Shown piece after piece: positions 10,571-22,111 of a DNA stretch of 64,000 nucleotides (positions are counted from its first letter, which is position 1; the number at the start of each line of letters is the position of its first letter). The position numbers were made by a program, and so were the translations under genes. The stretch comes from Climacium dendroides. Its lineage: Eukaryota > Streptophyta > Bryopsida > Hypnales > Climaciaceae. Location: assembly GCA_950106755.1 (NCBI GenBank), contig OX467083.1, forward strand, positions 595,501 to 659,500, read 5' to 3'. The notes under the pieces were generated by a model that worked only from the letters and a program-made list of their open reading frames with translations, had not been told where the DNA came from and did not search any database.

Positions 10571-12090
10571 TTAAGCAACTCATGGAGGAGGCTACTACTA
10601 AAGTAAACCCTTAAATATTCTCCTTTTCAATTAGTTCTCCTAATTATCAACTCTAAATTCTAGCCAAACCATATAATAGATTCAAAACATTAAGGTTAGA
10701 TTTCCATTCAAGTTTAGTTGCAAAAACTTGTAAAGTCAATCCATAGCTTTCTAAGGGTATATTAAATTTCAAAAATTCATAAAAATTGAAGGAGTTAGGC
10801 TTGGATGAAGTTTGGGAACAAAATGGATGAAGATTAGCCAAATTCATCCAATCAAGACAAAAATAAAGTAGTAAAAATCTGAAGTCCAAAAGTGAAATTA
10901 GGAGTGAATGTTAAATTAGAAAACAAGCAAGACTAGCAAATGAAAATTTTAATATATCACCTAGCAGTCAAAATTCATCCATAGATAACTTTTACTAAAA
11001 AAGCTCAAACTTGAAGTAACTTAGCAAGATAGATGGCTAAAATCAAGCTCTTTAAGAAACACATATTAGAAGTTTAAAAATAGTAACTGATTAGAAGTAG
11101 TTCTATGCCTTCATTAAAATTAAAAGATGATTGAACTAAAAAACTTTGAAGATAATCCAAGAACAAATTTAGATTTAAAACTTTGTAAAAGAATCTTAGA
11201 GAAGATCAAAAATAGATTAAACTTTTAAGAAAATATAAAAACCTAGAGGATATAGAGGGATGAAGTTTGGAATATAAAATGGATGAAACCAAATGGAGTT
11301 TGTCCGTCCAAGATCAAATTTAAAATTTTGACATTAGGTGTTAACACAAACCCTTAGCAAAAATCCCAAGTCAAGTTAAACCTAGGAGTCACTAAAAAAA
11401 GGATGGACAAAGTTTATAGTGCCCTTTCAAAGGTCGAACTTCATCTGCTCATAACTTTCTCTAAAAGTGTCCAACTTCAATGAACTTTATGTTTTTAGAA
11501 AGGACATGAGCTAATCTCTCACTTATAATAGATAAATTAGGACTATAGATTCTTGTTTTTAGAATCACCATAGCTTTGCTTGGCGTTGGAAACTAGCCAA
11601 GTTGTGTTACTTTCATCTTTGGATGGTCCTTTTGCAAGTTTAGGACATGTTAGGTAGTTGAAAAAGATTCATTCATTAGAAGGCACAATGAACAACACCT
11701 AGACACCTATTTAGCATAACATTCCACACTAACTTAAAATTTGGTTGTCTTTGTGAAATTACCAAAAATGGACAATTAAATCCCCACACACTTTCACTTT
11801 CAATGTATTGATGTGTTGTTAGTTATTATGTCACTTTACACTTTTAACTACATTAGAATAAAAAACAAGTGCAATTGGAAACCCTACTAGATTCCAATTG
11901 AGTGGCCACACATGTCTTCTACGTTATCTGAGAGAACGACCCTGTTACATCAGAAGATGTGACATACCTTGTTGATGTGATATTAAAGAGGGCCGAGTGC
12001 AACAACACCCGCACAATTGTTCGGGGTTCAGATTAGACGAGCAGCGTCAAGGGTATCAGGCATTCGCGAGGAGAACAACTACTGTACCGT
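10571..12090. other. AT-rich intergenic DNA
   Basis: Long AT-rich stretch with many stops in all frames. I see no gene, RNA gene or terminal repeat here. Confidence 0.6.
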
Positions 12091-12097
12091 TTCCGCA

Positions 12098-12380
12098 AAG
12101 GAGGGAACCCTCGACACTAAGTCCCCGGCGATTTCAAGGAAACGCCGGGCAGGCCATGCCTGCCCGCCCAAAAAAATAAAAAGAGCCCCCTGTATTGAAC
12201 CGATTTTTCAGAATTTCTGCACTCCCCGGAAGTAATTCGGGGCCTCTGATTGCAAATATGAGTTCAGAATTTCAAAAAAATAAAAAATAAAAAATTTCAG
12301 TGTTTTCTACGGGCAGGGGCAGGCAGGCGTTTTGGCAAATCTGCCGGGGACTTAGTGCCGAGGGAGGGAGACCAGAGCAA
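12098..12380. repeat. Foldback (MITE-like) element
   Basis: The left arm, CACTAAGTCCCCGGCGATTT onward (from 12115), is the imperfect reverse complement of the right arm, AAATCTGCCGGGGACTTAGT ending at about 12357. Complementarity extends outward to CCCTCGR and inward through the GCAGGC..GCCTGC block, giving arms of about 70-80 bp around a ~120 bp AT-rich centre. No target duplication could be fixed. It lies upstream of the locus 1 exons. Confidence 0.6.
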
Positions 12381-12399
12381 GCGTCGAGCAGGAATGGAC

Positions 12400-14713
12400 A
12401 TGGTGAGAGTGGTTGGGGACTCCTTGATCTCAAGCTCGCGAGCTTTTGCAGAGCAAGAGTGCTGCATGCTGCACGTATGGCTGTTGTGGTGAATTGAGGG
12501 CTCAAGGAGGGAGATTTCTCGTACTGTTGTGTTAGGATGACTGAATGTTGGAAGTAGTACTGCGATGCCCGCTTGTCCAGGATTTGTAGTGGGATTCTGA
12601 CTTGTTTCTCTGCTCGGGCAGTTGGTTTGGAGCCATTTTAATTTGAGCTCGTGGGAGTGTGTTGGAAATTGTAGGACGGAGGTGAGATGCCAGCTGGAGA
12701 AAGGTTGTATCGACCTTTCCTGCTCTTACTACAGGAGAGTAGAGTAGCGCTTGTTCCTTCGGAGCTTGTGGAGCGCGCGAGTAATTAATTTGCTGATTGA
12801 TGATATCTTGCTGCGCAATTAGTGCAGTGCAATTCAAATAGCAGGTCCTCTAATTCATCCCTGTTTTTTTTGGCTTAGGAGCAGATATGGGAGTTTCACA
12901 GAAATGAGCCGTTTCCCGAACTAGGGTTTAGGATTTTCGCTTGAGGAAATATATTCAACTTCGAATTGGGAACTCGTTGCTGTCCGTGGCAATCAGTATA
13001 TCTATAAGTTATTCAATGCTGATGACTGCGTGATTCCAGTCTTCGAACCTCGAAAGAAGCATGGGCCTGCAAGAGAAGAACACTGATTCATGTCTTTCCG
13101 GATTAGTACTTATTCCCGGCAAAGCTAGAAAGAACTGCTCAAAGTGTGTACTATAGATGTGGAGTGAGCTGCAACAGAGTTCAGTGGCAGCAGCCTGGAT
13201 TTAGGGCCGGTAAGATGTACCGAACCGATTGAGAACTCACGTTTGTGTTGCAGAGTCGAAAGCGACTTTGCTATCACCTTTGTTTGCTTCACATTTGAAC
13301 GATGTGCTGAAAATGGCCAAATCGGTGCCACATATGCTGATTCCTGTCATATTCACCCAATACGAGGTATCGTCATATGTCAGAATAGGAGTGCACGTGT
13401 GCACCATGGGGCAGGAGATTGGGCAGCGCGAACAGCAGGGAGGAAGTCAAAGTTGTGTCAGACTGGTAGGGAACGAGACAAGTCGAAATCACATTCCGGG
13501 AACTGGATTGAGCGATCTGGCTGGGTTGGGGATTGGGTTCTGACCCCTGTCGCGGTTCATGGATGTGTTATGACTAATTCTGATAGGTTTTCATGCATAT
13601 TTCTATATATGTCATTCAAACGATCTAATTTAATTAGTCTTGTCATTTATATAAGGGAAAACTGTAATTTAGTTTGAACCTAAGTTTTTGATGACCCTCT
13701 TTGAAGCGATGGTAATTTTCAATAGTCAAGTCCGTTGACTGGGGTTGTATACTAATCAATGGGTGTATGTTGGATTCTTGCCTCAGCAATTGATTGATCC
13801 CGTAGACGGAGCTGCTCCTCGTGAAGCTGCAGTGGAGGTTTGCCGTCCTTGGGCAGCTTGTCTTGCTTCATCTGGCCGCCGGAAGCGTCAGGTATGCGGT
13901 TTTGCTTGCGGACTTTATTTAATGTGTTCGGGTTTTCGGGATTGGAGGTAGTAGCAGATTTTTCGCACATGTAGTTTTCTCAATTTGATGTGTTTCTGTC
14001 CACAGGTTCAATTCTGAGGTCCATTCCGGCGTTGGTCTTTGTGATGTTCTTCTTAGTAACAGTTAGTGTGAATTGGTTTCTGTAATGCAGGCAGATAGTG
14101 ATGGGACTGCCACCTCAATTGGTGTCGTGGGATTTAGATTGTAGTCAACAATTGCAGTGCAGGAGAGAACTGAGAGGCTTTTTGTCGGTGCGTGGACTAG
14201 GTGGTGCACAGGTGAGTGAATTAAGCGGTTGGATGACTTGTGACATGGGTTGGACTACTGTGGTGGTGGTCATGCTGACAACAAATGTGTCGAAATATGA
14301 GGTCTCCTTTACATCAATGTTTGATAAAGAGGTTGTCACATTTTTCCAACCGTAATTGGGTATGAGCCTGGTTGACGGAACCCTAAACCCCGGTATTGAT
14401 GGGAAGAGTGTGCTTTGAATGGTACGAAGTTGCTTATCAACAGAGTGTTGACGTTTGTGTACCCAGGGTATCTGTGCAATCTCAGTCTTCAGGTCTCCAT
14501 GGCCTATCTACCCTTCTTTATCCCTGCCCTTGTCCTCTCACGTACGAGGCAATGGACCAATCCGGTGTTCACCATTTTCATCAGTTTGGAAGAGATCATC
14601 TTCGAATTCCAATGCTTCAGGTATGTATCATATGCCTATCGTCACAGAAAGAGTTTGCCTCTCCTGGTGAGAATGTGACTGACATGGGTAAATGCATGTT
14701 ACGGTGGATTCAG
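12400..14713 (+). other. Presumed 5' part of OSB-PPR locus 1, exons unresolved
   Basis: Several splice-like sites occur here (acceptors near 14090 and 14470, donors near 13899, 14211 and 14621). The frame that joins in phase 1 to the exon at 14714 reads IRCSPFSSVWKRSS before 14620. It has a counterpart, IRCSSSSVWRKP, ending at 51727 in locus 2, which supports a shared exon ending at 14620. Segments near 14160-14220 and 52170-52200 also align. The expected OB-fold and organelle-targeting exons should be here, but I could not identify them with confidence. Confidence 0.4.
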
Positions 14714-15234
14714 GTGAACTACAGTCGGTTGAAGAACTTTGGAAAGAGTACTTCGCGGATCCTACGCAGTGGTGGGACAACAGAGCTGACAAGGTATGAC
14801 TAGATGAAAGAAAGCGGATCCAATACTCGGCTCAACAAGTGACGGGACGTTTCTTGCTTGTGCAAGGCCATGGGCACTTGAGGGCACTTCGTAAAGCAAC
14901 AAGTATGAAATTGCGTTGTTTGCTGTCATTGAGTGGAGTGAACACTGCTCAGATCATTGCAGTGTCATCAACAAATATTCCTGGAATATTGATTGTTAGA
15001 TGCAAGATGAATATGAGACAGTTTTGTAGGTTCTGATCATGGGTTGTGGTGCCTACAGAGGAATCCTAGATCACCTGACTTTAGACATAAGGTGGCAAGG
15101 AAAGCACTTTGGATATATGGCTGGTCAACTCCACCATGGGTAAAGGCAATGCTCAACTTGACAACTGAAGGGAGAATGCAACCTCCTGTTGATTATCGCT
15201 CCAAAGATTCTCAAGACACAACAGAAGGAGACAG
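14714..15234 (+). CDS. OSB-type PDF-motif exons, locus 1
   Basis: Exons 14714-14793 (80 nt) and 15059-15234 (176 nt) are joined by a GT-AG intron. Together they read LWKEYFADPTQWWDNRADK then RNPRSPDFRHKVARKALW, followed by a Ser-Thr-Pro-Pro-Trp-Val segment. This is the PDF motif of plant organellar single-stranded DNA-binding (OSB) proteins: a WWDNR block, the PDF core and the ALW end. OSB proteins bind single-stranded DNA in mitochondria or plastids through an OB-fold and one or more PDF motifs. Only one PDF motif is seen here. The donor at 15235 and the acceptor at 15542 join this exon in frame (codon AG|G) to the PPR-DYW exon, so the product is predicted to be a fusion. The separate-gene alternative would need a stop, and the immediate TAA just past the donor could serve. 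Paralogue conservation favours splicing. Confidence 0.75.
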
Positions 15235-15542
15235 GTAACTTTAGGAATTGAGTTGGCTACCTTGTCTAGTGACTAGAGTAGGTAGAAATATGTGATTTTG
15301 GGTGAGTTTAAGGATTTTTGTGTGTGCAATATGCTCTGTTCTTCCTTTTGGTTATTGGGTGCACTTAAAGTGGAATGATTTGCAGTGAATTGCTATGTGT
15401 GTGAGAGATATTAAGAATTCAAATGGATGAATGCAAATTTGTGGATGTTGAAATATGTGAGTACTGGGCATTAGTGGTCTTGCACCCTTTCGCTGTTCTT
15501 CTTTCGAAGTGATATCTATTGAAGAATCTATTGATGAATCAG

Positions 15543-18354
15543 GCTATCTAAGGGCTACAATGGAAGAAGATGCATTGTGCCTAGTACTGCAAGAGAGTCG
15601 AGGCATATTGTACCGGGTGGTGGCGGTAGTATGTCCTTGAAAACTGCAAGAAGCACGACTGAAGCAATTGGTAATTTGAAGAATGGACTAGAACAAGGCA
15701 TGGCCATCGACTCGTTTATGTATGTTGAAGTTTTGAGACGGTGCTTGAAGGAGGAAAACCTTAATGTTAATGTCGCGAAGCAGGTTCACGATTACATCAA
15801 CCAGAGTGGAATGGAGCAAAATAGATATGTGGCAAACAACCTAGTGAGCGTGTATATCAGGTGTGAAGAATTGGAGGATGCACGTGGAGTGTTTGATAAA
15901 CTTGTGAACAAGAACGTGTTCAGTTGGAACATTATGATTGGAGGTTATGCAAAGCACAATCATGCTGACAAAGCAATGGAACTTTTCAATCAAATGTGCC
16001 AAAGCGGGGTCCAGCCAGATGCATTTACTTTCTCGAGCATCCTGAAGGCATGTGCCGATCTATCAGCTTTGCAGTGGGGCAAAGAAGTTCATGCGTATGT
16101 AAGGCATGCTGGGCTTGAATCAGATGTGCGTGTGGGCAATGCGCTTGTTCGCATGTATGCAAATTGTGGCAGTATCGATGATGCCCGAGTAGTTTTCTGG
16201 CGAATGGAGGAACACGACGTGATCTCATGGAACATAATGATCGGTGGGCTTGCACAGCATGGATTTGAGCAGGAGGCATATGAACTCCTTCTCCAAATGC
16301 AAAGAGAGGGCTGTGTACCAAACGTAACTACCTATGTGAGCATTCTGAGTCTGCGTGCATGCGCAGGGGCTTTGGAGTGGGTGAAGGAGGTTCACAGGCA
16401 TGTCCTGAAAGCGGGACTTGAGTCGGATTTGCGTGTGGGCACTGCGCTTGTCCACATGTATGGAAAGTATGGCAGTTTGGATGATGCTCGGCTAGTTTTC
16501 GACCGGATGGAGGATCGTGATGTGATCACGTGGACCGTGCTGATTGGTGGACTTGCACAACATGGATGTGGGCAAGAAGCATATGAACTGTTTATGCAAA
16601 TGCAAAGGGAAGGCTTGGAACCCGATGCATTCACGTTTGCGAGCATTCTGAATCCGTGTTCAAGCGCAGGGGCTTTGGAGTGGGTGAAGGAGGTTCACAG
16701 GCATGTCCTGAAAGCGGGACTTGAGTCGGATTTGCGTGTGGGCAGTGCGCTGGTTCACATGTATGCTAAATGCGGTAGTTTGGATGATGCGCGACTAGTT
16801 TTCGACCGGATGGAGGATCGTGATGTGATCACATGGACCGTGATGATTGGTGGACTTGCACAACATGGATGTGGGAGTGAAGCATATGAACTGTTTATGC
16901 AAATGCGAAGGGAAGGCTTGGAACCCGATGCATTCACGTTTGCGAGCATTCTGAATCCATGTTCAAGCGCAGGGGCTTTGGAGTGGGTGAAGGAGGTTCA
17001 CAGGCATATCCTCAAAGCGGGACTTGAGTCGGATTTGCGTGTGGGCAATGCGCTTGTCCACATGTATGGAAAGTGTGGCAGTTTGGATGATGCTCGGCTA
17101 GTTTTCGACCGGATGGAGGATCGTGATGTGATCACGTGGAACGTGATGATTGGTGGACTTGCCGAACACGGATGTGGGCAAGATGCATATGAACTGTTTA
17201 TGCAAATGCAAAGGGAAGGCTTGGAACCCAATGCAATCACGTTTGCGAGCATTCTGAATCCGTGTTCAAGCGCAGGGGCTTTGGAGTGGGTGAAGGAGGT
17301 TCACAGGCACGTCCTCAAAGCGGGACTTGAGTCGGATTTGCGTGTGGGCAGTGCGCTGGTTCACATGTATGCTAAATGCGGTAGTTTGGATGATGCACGA
17401 CTAGTTTTCGACAGGTTGGAGGATCGCGATTTAGTGACATGGAACGTGATGATTGGTAGACTTGCAGAGCATGGATGCGGACACGAAGCGGTGGAAGTCT
17501 TTAAAAATATGATTGCAGGCGGTGTGAAGCCCGATGAAATCTCATTCGTTGCAGTGTTGTCGGCCTGTAGTCATGCAGGCCTTGTCGATGATGGCCGGAG
17601 ACTTTTTTTGACTATGACACAAGATTATGGTATCGAACCTACTGTGGAGCTTTGTACGTGCATGGTGGATATTCTTGGGCGTGCAGGACACTTGGAGGAA
17701 GCAAAGCTCTTGATTGGCAACATGCCTGTGGAACCAGATGGAGCAACTTGGGGAGCCTTGCTTGGTGCTTGTAGAACGTATGGGAATGTGGATTTGGGCA
17801 AGCTTGCCGCTAATGAGCTTCTCAAGTTGGAACCGAAGGATGCCTCTGCATACGTGCTTTTCTCGAATATCTGTGCTGCAGCTGGCAAGTGGGAGGAGGT
17901 GGTGTGGGTGCGCACTATGATGCAGGAGAGAGGTATACGCAAGGAGCCAGGGCGTAGCTGGATTGAAGTTGATAACAAGGTCCATGACTTCGTCGTAGGG
18001 GATACTTCTCACTCAGAAGCGAAGGAGATCTATGCGGAGCTGAGGAGATTGAGCGAGACAATCAAGGCCAAAGGGTATATTCCTGATACCCGGCTAGTGT
18101 TGCGGAACATTGAGGAGGAGGAGAAAGAACTTGCTCTTTGCTCCCATAGTGAAAGGTTGGCTATTGCTTATGGACTCATGCGGATACCCCCTGGACAGCC
18201 AATTCGGGTTTTCAAGAACCTTCGAGTGTGTTCAGACTGCCATACAGCAACCAAGTTTATCTCAAAGGTGACTGAACGCGAGATTGTTGTGAGGGATGCT
18301 AATCGCTTTCACCACTTCCAAAATGGCGTGTGTTCTTGTGGTGATTATTGGTGA
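15543..18354 (+). CDS. PPR-DYW editing-factor exon, locus 1
   Basis: An uninterrupted ~937-codon exon follows the acceptor at 15542. After a short Gly-rich linker come six P-L-S triplets (101 aa each in the centre), a last L motif, E1/E2-like motifs, the PG box (KEPGRSWIE) and a full DYW domain. The DYW domain has the deaminase signature HSERLA, the CSDCH zinc site and the terminal CSCGDYW. Such proteins bind organellar transcripts through the PPR array and deaminate a specific cytidine to uridine. The key residues are all present, so it is probably active. No ATG is near the acceptor; the first internal Met lies about 30 codons in. The exon therefore most likely continues the upstream OSB exons rather than starting here. 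Its paralogue is at 47461-50872. Confidence 0.92.
16338..17470 (+). repeat. 303-bp tandem units encoding PPR triplets, locus 1
   Basis: Four units with a 303-bp period (anchor GCTTTGGAGTGGGTGAAGGA at about 16369, 16672, 16975 and 17278) are near identical in DNA. Each encodes one P-L-S triplet. The high similarity implies recent duplication or gene conversion inside the exon. Confidence 0.9.
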
Positions 18355-18357
18355 TGA

Positions 18358-20812
18358 GGTTGGCAATTCTAACCAATTGTAGCCTATGTTGTTTGGAGCT
18401 CTTCATTGGAATTTGTCATCATCTGTGAATATGTCTTGGTGTTGATCATTGATTGAAAACTATTGCATTGGTTGGAAATGACTCCAGGAACATGTTCATA
18501 GAGGTTGTTACCTCCTATATTTTCTTCACCTATTGTTTTTGGAAGAATATGAAATCAAAGGCATTAGAAGAAAAATGAGGCCACAAATGGGTTGTTTCAA
18601 TGTTGTTCCCTGTGTTGGAAACAATTTGTTCCAATCATTGGTGAAAAAATTTACTATTTAAAAAAAAACTATTATTTTTAGAAAATTAAAAATTAAAAAA
18701 ACAATTATAATATTTAGTCAGCGTGGTTGTTGACATGGTAGTATCCCTGCCATGTCAGCAGACTGCATTGCATGAGATTTTTTTGGTGGAACGAAGCTCT
18801 CAAGCTTAGGTAATAACATAACTTGTGGCTTTTTTTTGGCCTCATTTCTTTTCTAATAATTTCTTTTCTAATAGATGGCAAATTTAGCTACAAAAATGAA
18901 CCTTATTTCTTTTTGTTGGCAACACCATAATCTAAGGATTCTTTATTGAGAAGATTATTCTCATAGAAATGTCAGTTGATTGTTTTGAAGTCCTTCCTTC
19001 AAGAAGATGACCATTGTAAGCTGTTATTTTTTTCTAATAGTAAGTTTTCTTTGGTTGCTTCAACTATTGTGCTTATAATTAGGTAACTTGATTTTTGATT
19101 ATTGCTTTGGTGTCAATTTTGGAAGCTAATCCCTACAAGATTGAGAAGACATTTAACAAAAGTTGTCAAAAATTGTCATGTTTAAGTGCATTAAGAGGAA
19201 ATACATTAAAAAAAGTTTTTTTTTCTGAAATTTAATTGTACAAAAGTGTACTAGATGGCTACTATGGGAATGTGGAAAATTTTAGCCAATTTGATTATAT
19301 AGATTGCAAGGTCATAGAAGAAAAGGATTTTCTTAAACCTTGCTGGACAAGGTTAGAAATCTTTAACTTCTCATGGAGTGACATTGTTGTACTATACATA
19401 GTTTTTTTTACCATTGTCTATTATATTATGGTAGTTATATACATGCCAAATTTTAGAAATAGATGAGTTTGTTTTCACCAACTATTCAAAGTTTTCCCTT
19501 TTTGCTTAAGGAACTTTAAGAAACATAACTTTTGATTTGGGCACTTGATAAAAAAATATATATGTATTTTGACGAAGTTCATGGAAGTCCACATCTTGTT
19601 TCAAAATTTCATAGACATCTATTCTAAAATAACTTCTATGATAACCACCTAAACTTCATGTTGTCCCTTAGTTTGAGGAACAATGGACCTTGCTGAGGCT
19701 AAGTAATTCAAGTGAGATGTATATCAGTGTCACTATAAATTCAAGAATAATAAATAGTTTTGGAATGTATTTTAATTGTAATTCACAATTGTTTACATGG
19801 TATTGTTTCTTCCTCCATTTCTTGTTCTTCTATATGTTTATTGGTTTGAATGGTCTTTGTTGCCATAGATGTTCCATTTACACTTTAGTTTTGAAGGCAT
19901 TTGTTGAGTGATTCTATATGAGTTGAAGGCTTTTCAATTGTGATAAGTGATTCATTTTTAAGAATTATAATTAGTTTGCTACATCAATAATTTATCCTAT
20001 TAGTGTGTGACACTAATTTACAAATGACGCACTATTTGTAATATACTTAAATTAGTTTAGATTGAATTTTTTAGTGTGTTCTATTAATTCTCACAAAATA
20101 AAATTAGTGCTTGATAAATCTATAACCCCTACAATCTATTGTTGTTGGGGTAGTGTTTAGCAAATTTATAACCTTTAGTATTTTAGTTCTAAAAAATAAA
20201 ATTAATAAATTGGAAAATCTATAACCTATTCTATTCTTGCAAAGACACTAATATTGTACCTTTTCTAATTGGATAAATTTATATAGCTTAAACTAGAGCT
20301 AACAATACACTTGATCTTCTCAAATGACATTGTTTTTGAGGAAAAATGGGCTTCTAAATGAAGTCGCATGTATTTACAACTTTACATGTGGAACTTGTTA
20401 AATCAAATGTATACACATGGCAAATTCTTGAAATACATTGGGAATGTCCATTTACAAAATGTGTCAATAGAGACGGTTGAAATCACTGATTAATATTAAA
20501 GTTAGAATTTGCAAAGCAAGAACTATCTATAGATTCCTAAAACTTCAAATGACTAGAGTGTGTCATTAGAGAATGTGTAGGAACATTGCTTACCACTAAA
20601 GTGAGAATTTACTAGTTGACTAAGAAATAACTCTAAGTTTTTGGAAATTAAAATGATTGTATCATTGTTCGTGTAGTAAGGAATCGTTTTGCTTGGGATG
20701 TACATTGTAGGAATGATACTTGTTTCAAAATTTTCTAGTTTCAAATATCTTTATAAGGTTTCAAAATTACCTACAGATAAGTTTATCATTAGTGTCGTAC
20801 ACGTAGTGCAGG
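18358..20812. other. 3' flank of locus 1, duplicated at locus 2
   Basis: No gene is visible. Several blocks align with the reverse strand downstream of locus 2: GGTTGGCAAT..AACCAATTG after the stop; TTGCTTTGGTGT..AATTTTGGAAG near 19100 against about 46965; the CTATTAGTGTG-to-CTATAACC segment at 19998-20130 against about 46435-46580; and TATACACATGGCAAATT near 20410 against about 46145. The duplication therefore covers the 3' flank to at least 20450. Confidence 0.6.
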
Positions 20813-22111
20813 TGTAAGTATCTTTACAACGTAAAACGTGATAAGATGATACGAGTTATTGTTCCAAGGAATTCTAGTATGTTCTTTCGTACTCAGGTAT
20901 CCGGATTAATACAATTGAAGGAACTTAAACCTTGAAAACAATCCGTCATTTATTCCTCACTCACTTTCTGGATTCTAAAACTATCCGGAACACAACTTGG
21001 ATCCGGTCCAATCTAGAATTTAGATAAACCGATCCGTCTCGGTTTTCTATACCTTTGTTTTACCTTTAGAAGGTCCGTTGTTGGTCTTTAGAGGGGTAGG
21101 GACTTACCACTCATATTCCTCACTCTCTCTCTTTACTCTCCAAAAAAAACACAATAAGAACATACGTTGGTCCTAGGGGGTGACTTTTCTTACAACTTTC
21201 TAGATTGGTCTGCCAGTCACACAGGATAGCACCGGATCTCTTATTACTACAATAACAGATCTAAACACCCAAAATTTAGAAGATTTTCGGATCTTAGTTT
21301 CTAGCCTTGGTCATGTGGCTAGCAGACTTTCCAATGGATGGAAATATTCCGTTGGTGGTTGTTGATCTCTGCATAGAATCCTCCCTGGATTTCTGGACTC
21401 GCGTTCCACACTCGTCTCGGGCGACTACCAGATCACCGTTCCAACAATTTAAAGGCACCACGCACAAGTTTTCAATTACAAGTCTAAATCCCTCAACCCG
21501 TCGCCCTTTTTAGCTAGAATCCAGTTTGCTATAGATCAGATTCTGCCCTCACTTGTCCTTCCTCACACCCCAATAGTCAGATGAACAAATAGGAGAACAC
21601 CATATGAGACAATGTACTCAGGGCGAAAGCCTGATTGCTCAAATTACTTCCGGAATGCAAACACAAAGGAGTTAGCTCAGATATCAAGAGTTGGAGTAGA
21701 ACAAGCTAAGGTGGAATGCTTAGACAACAAGCTTGCCCAGCCATTTTAAAACACAAAGAAAAGAACCTAACAATCACCAGAAAAATAGGGCAATGGCCCA
21801 ACAGACCGTTCCGGATAAAGCAGAAAGCCGTTGGCCAACGGTCCCTTGAAAATTGGAATCCGGGCCCATGTATGGGAATCTATTCCGGAAAACTAATTAA
21901 TTTTCTATCTACCCTTACATGCCTTCTTGGAACTACCCACGCCTTGTGTCGAGTGTTTTTGGATGGAATACTTGGTGGGGTTTGCCATTGCTACTGCTCG
22001 GGTCTTAACTGTAGAGACAAATCGTGTAGTCTTGGCCAATCCGGATTCCTCCTCCTCTTTGTCCGTTTCTGTCTCATCACTTGCGACAATCTCCTCGGAT
22101 TCCTTGATCTC

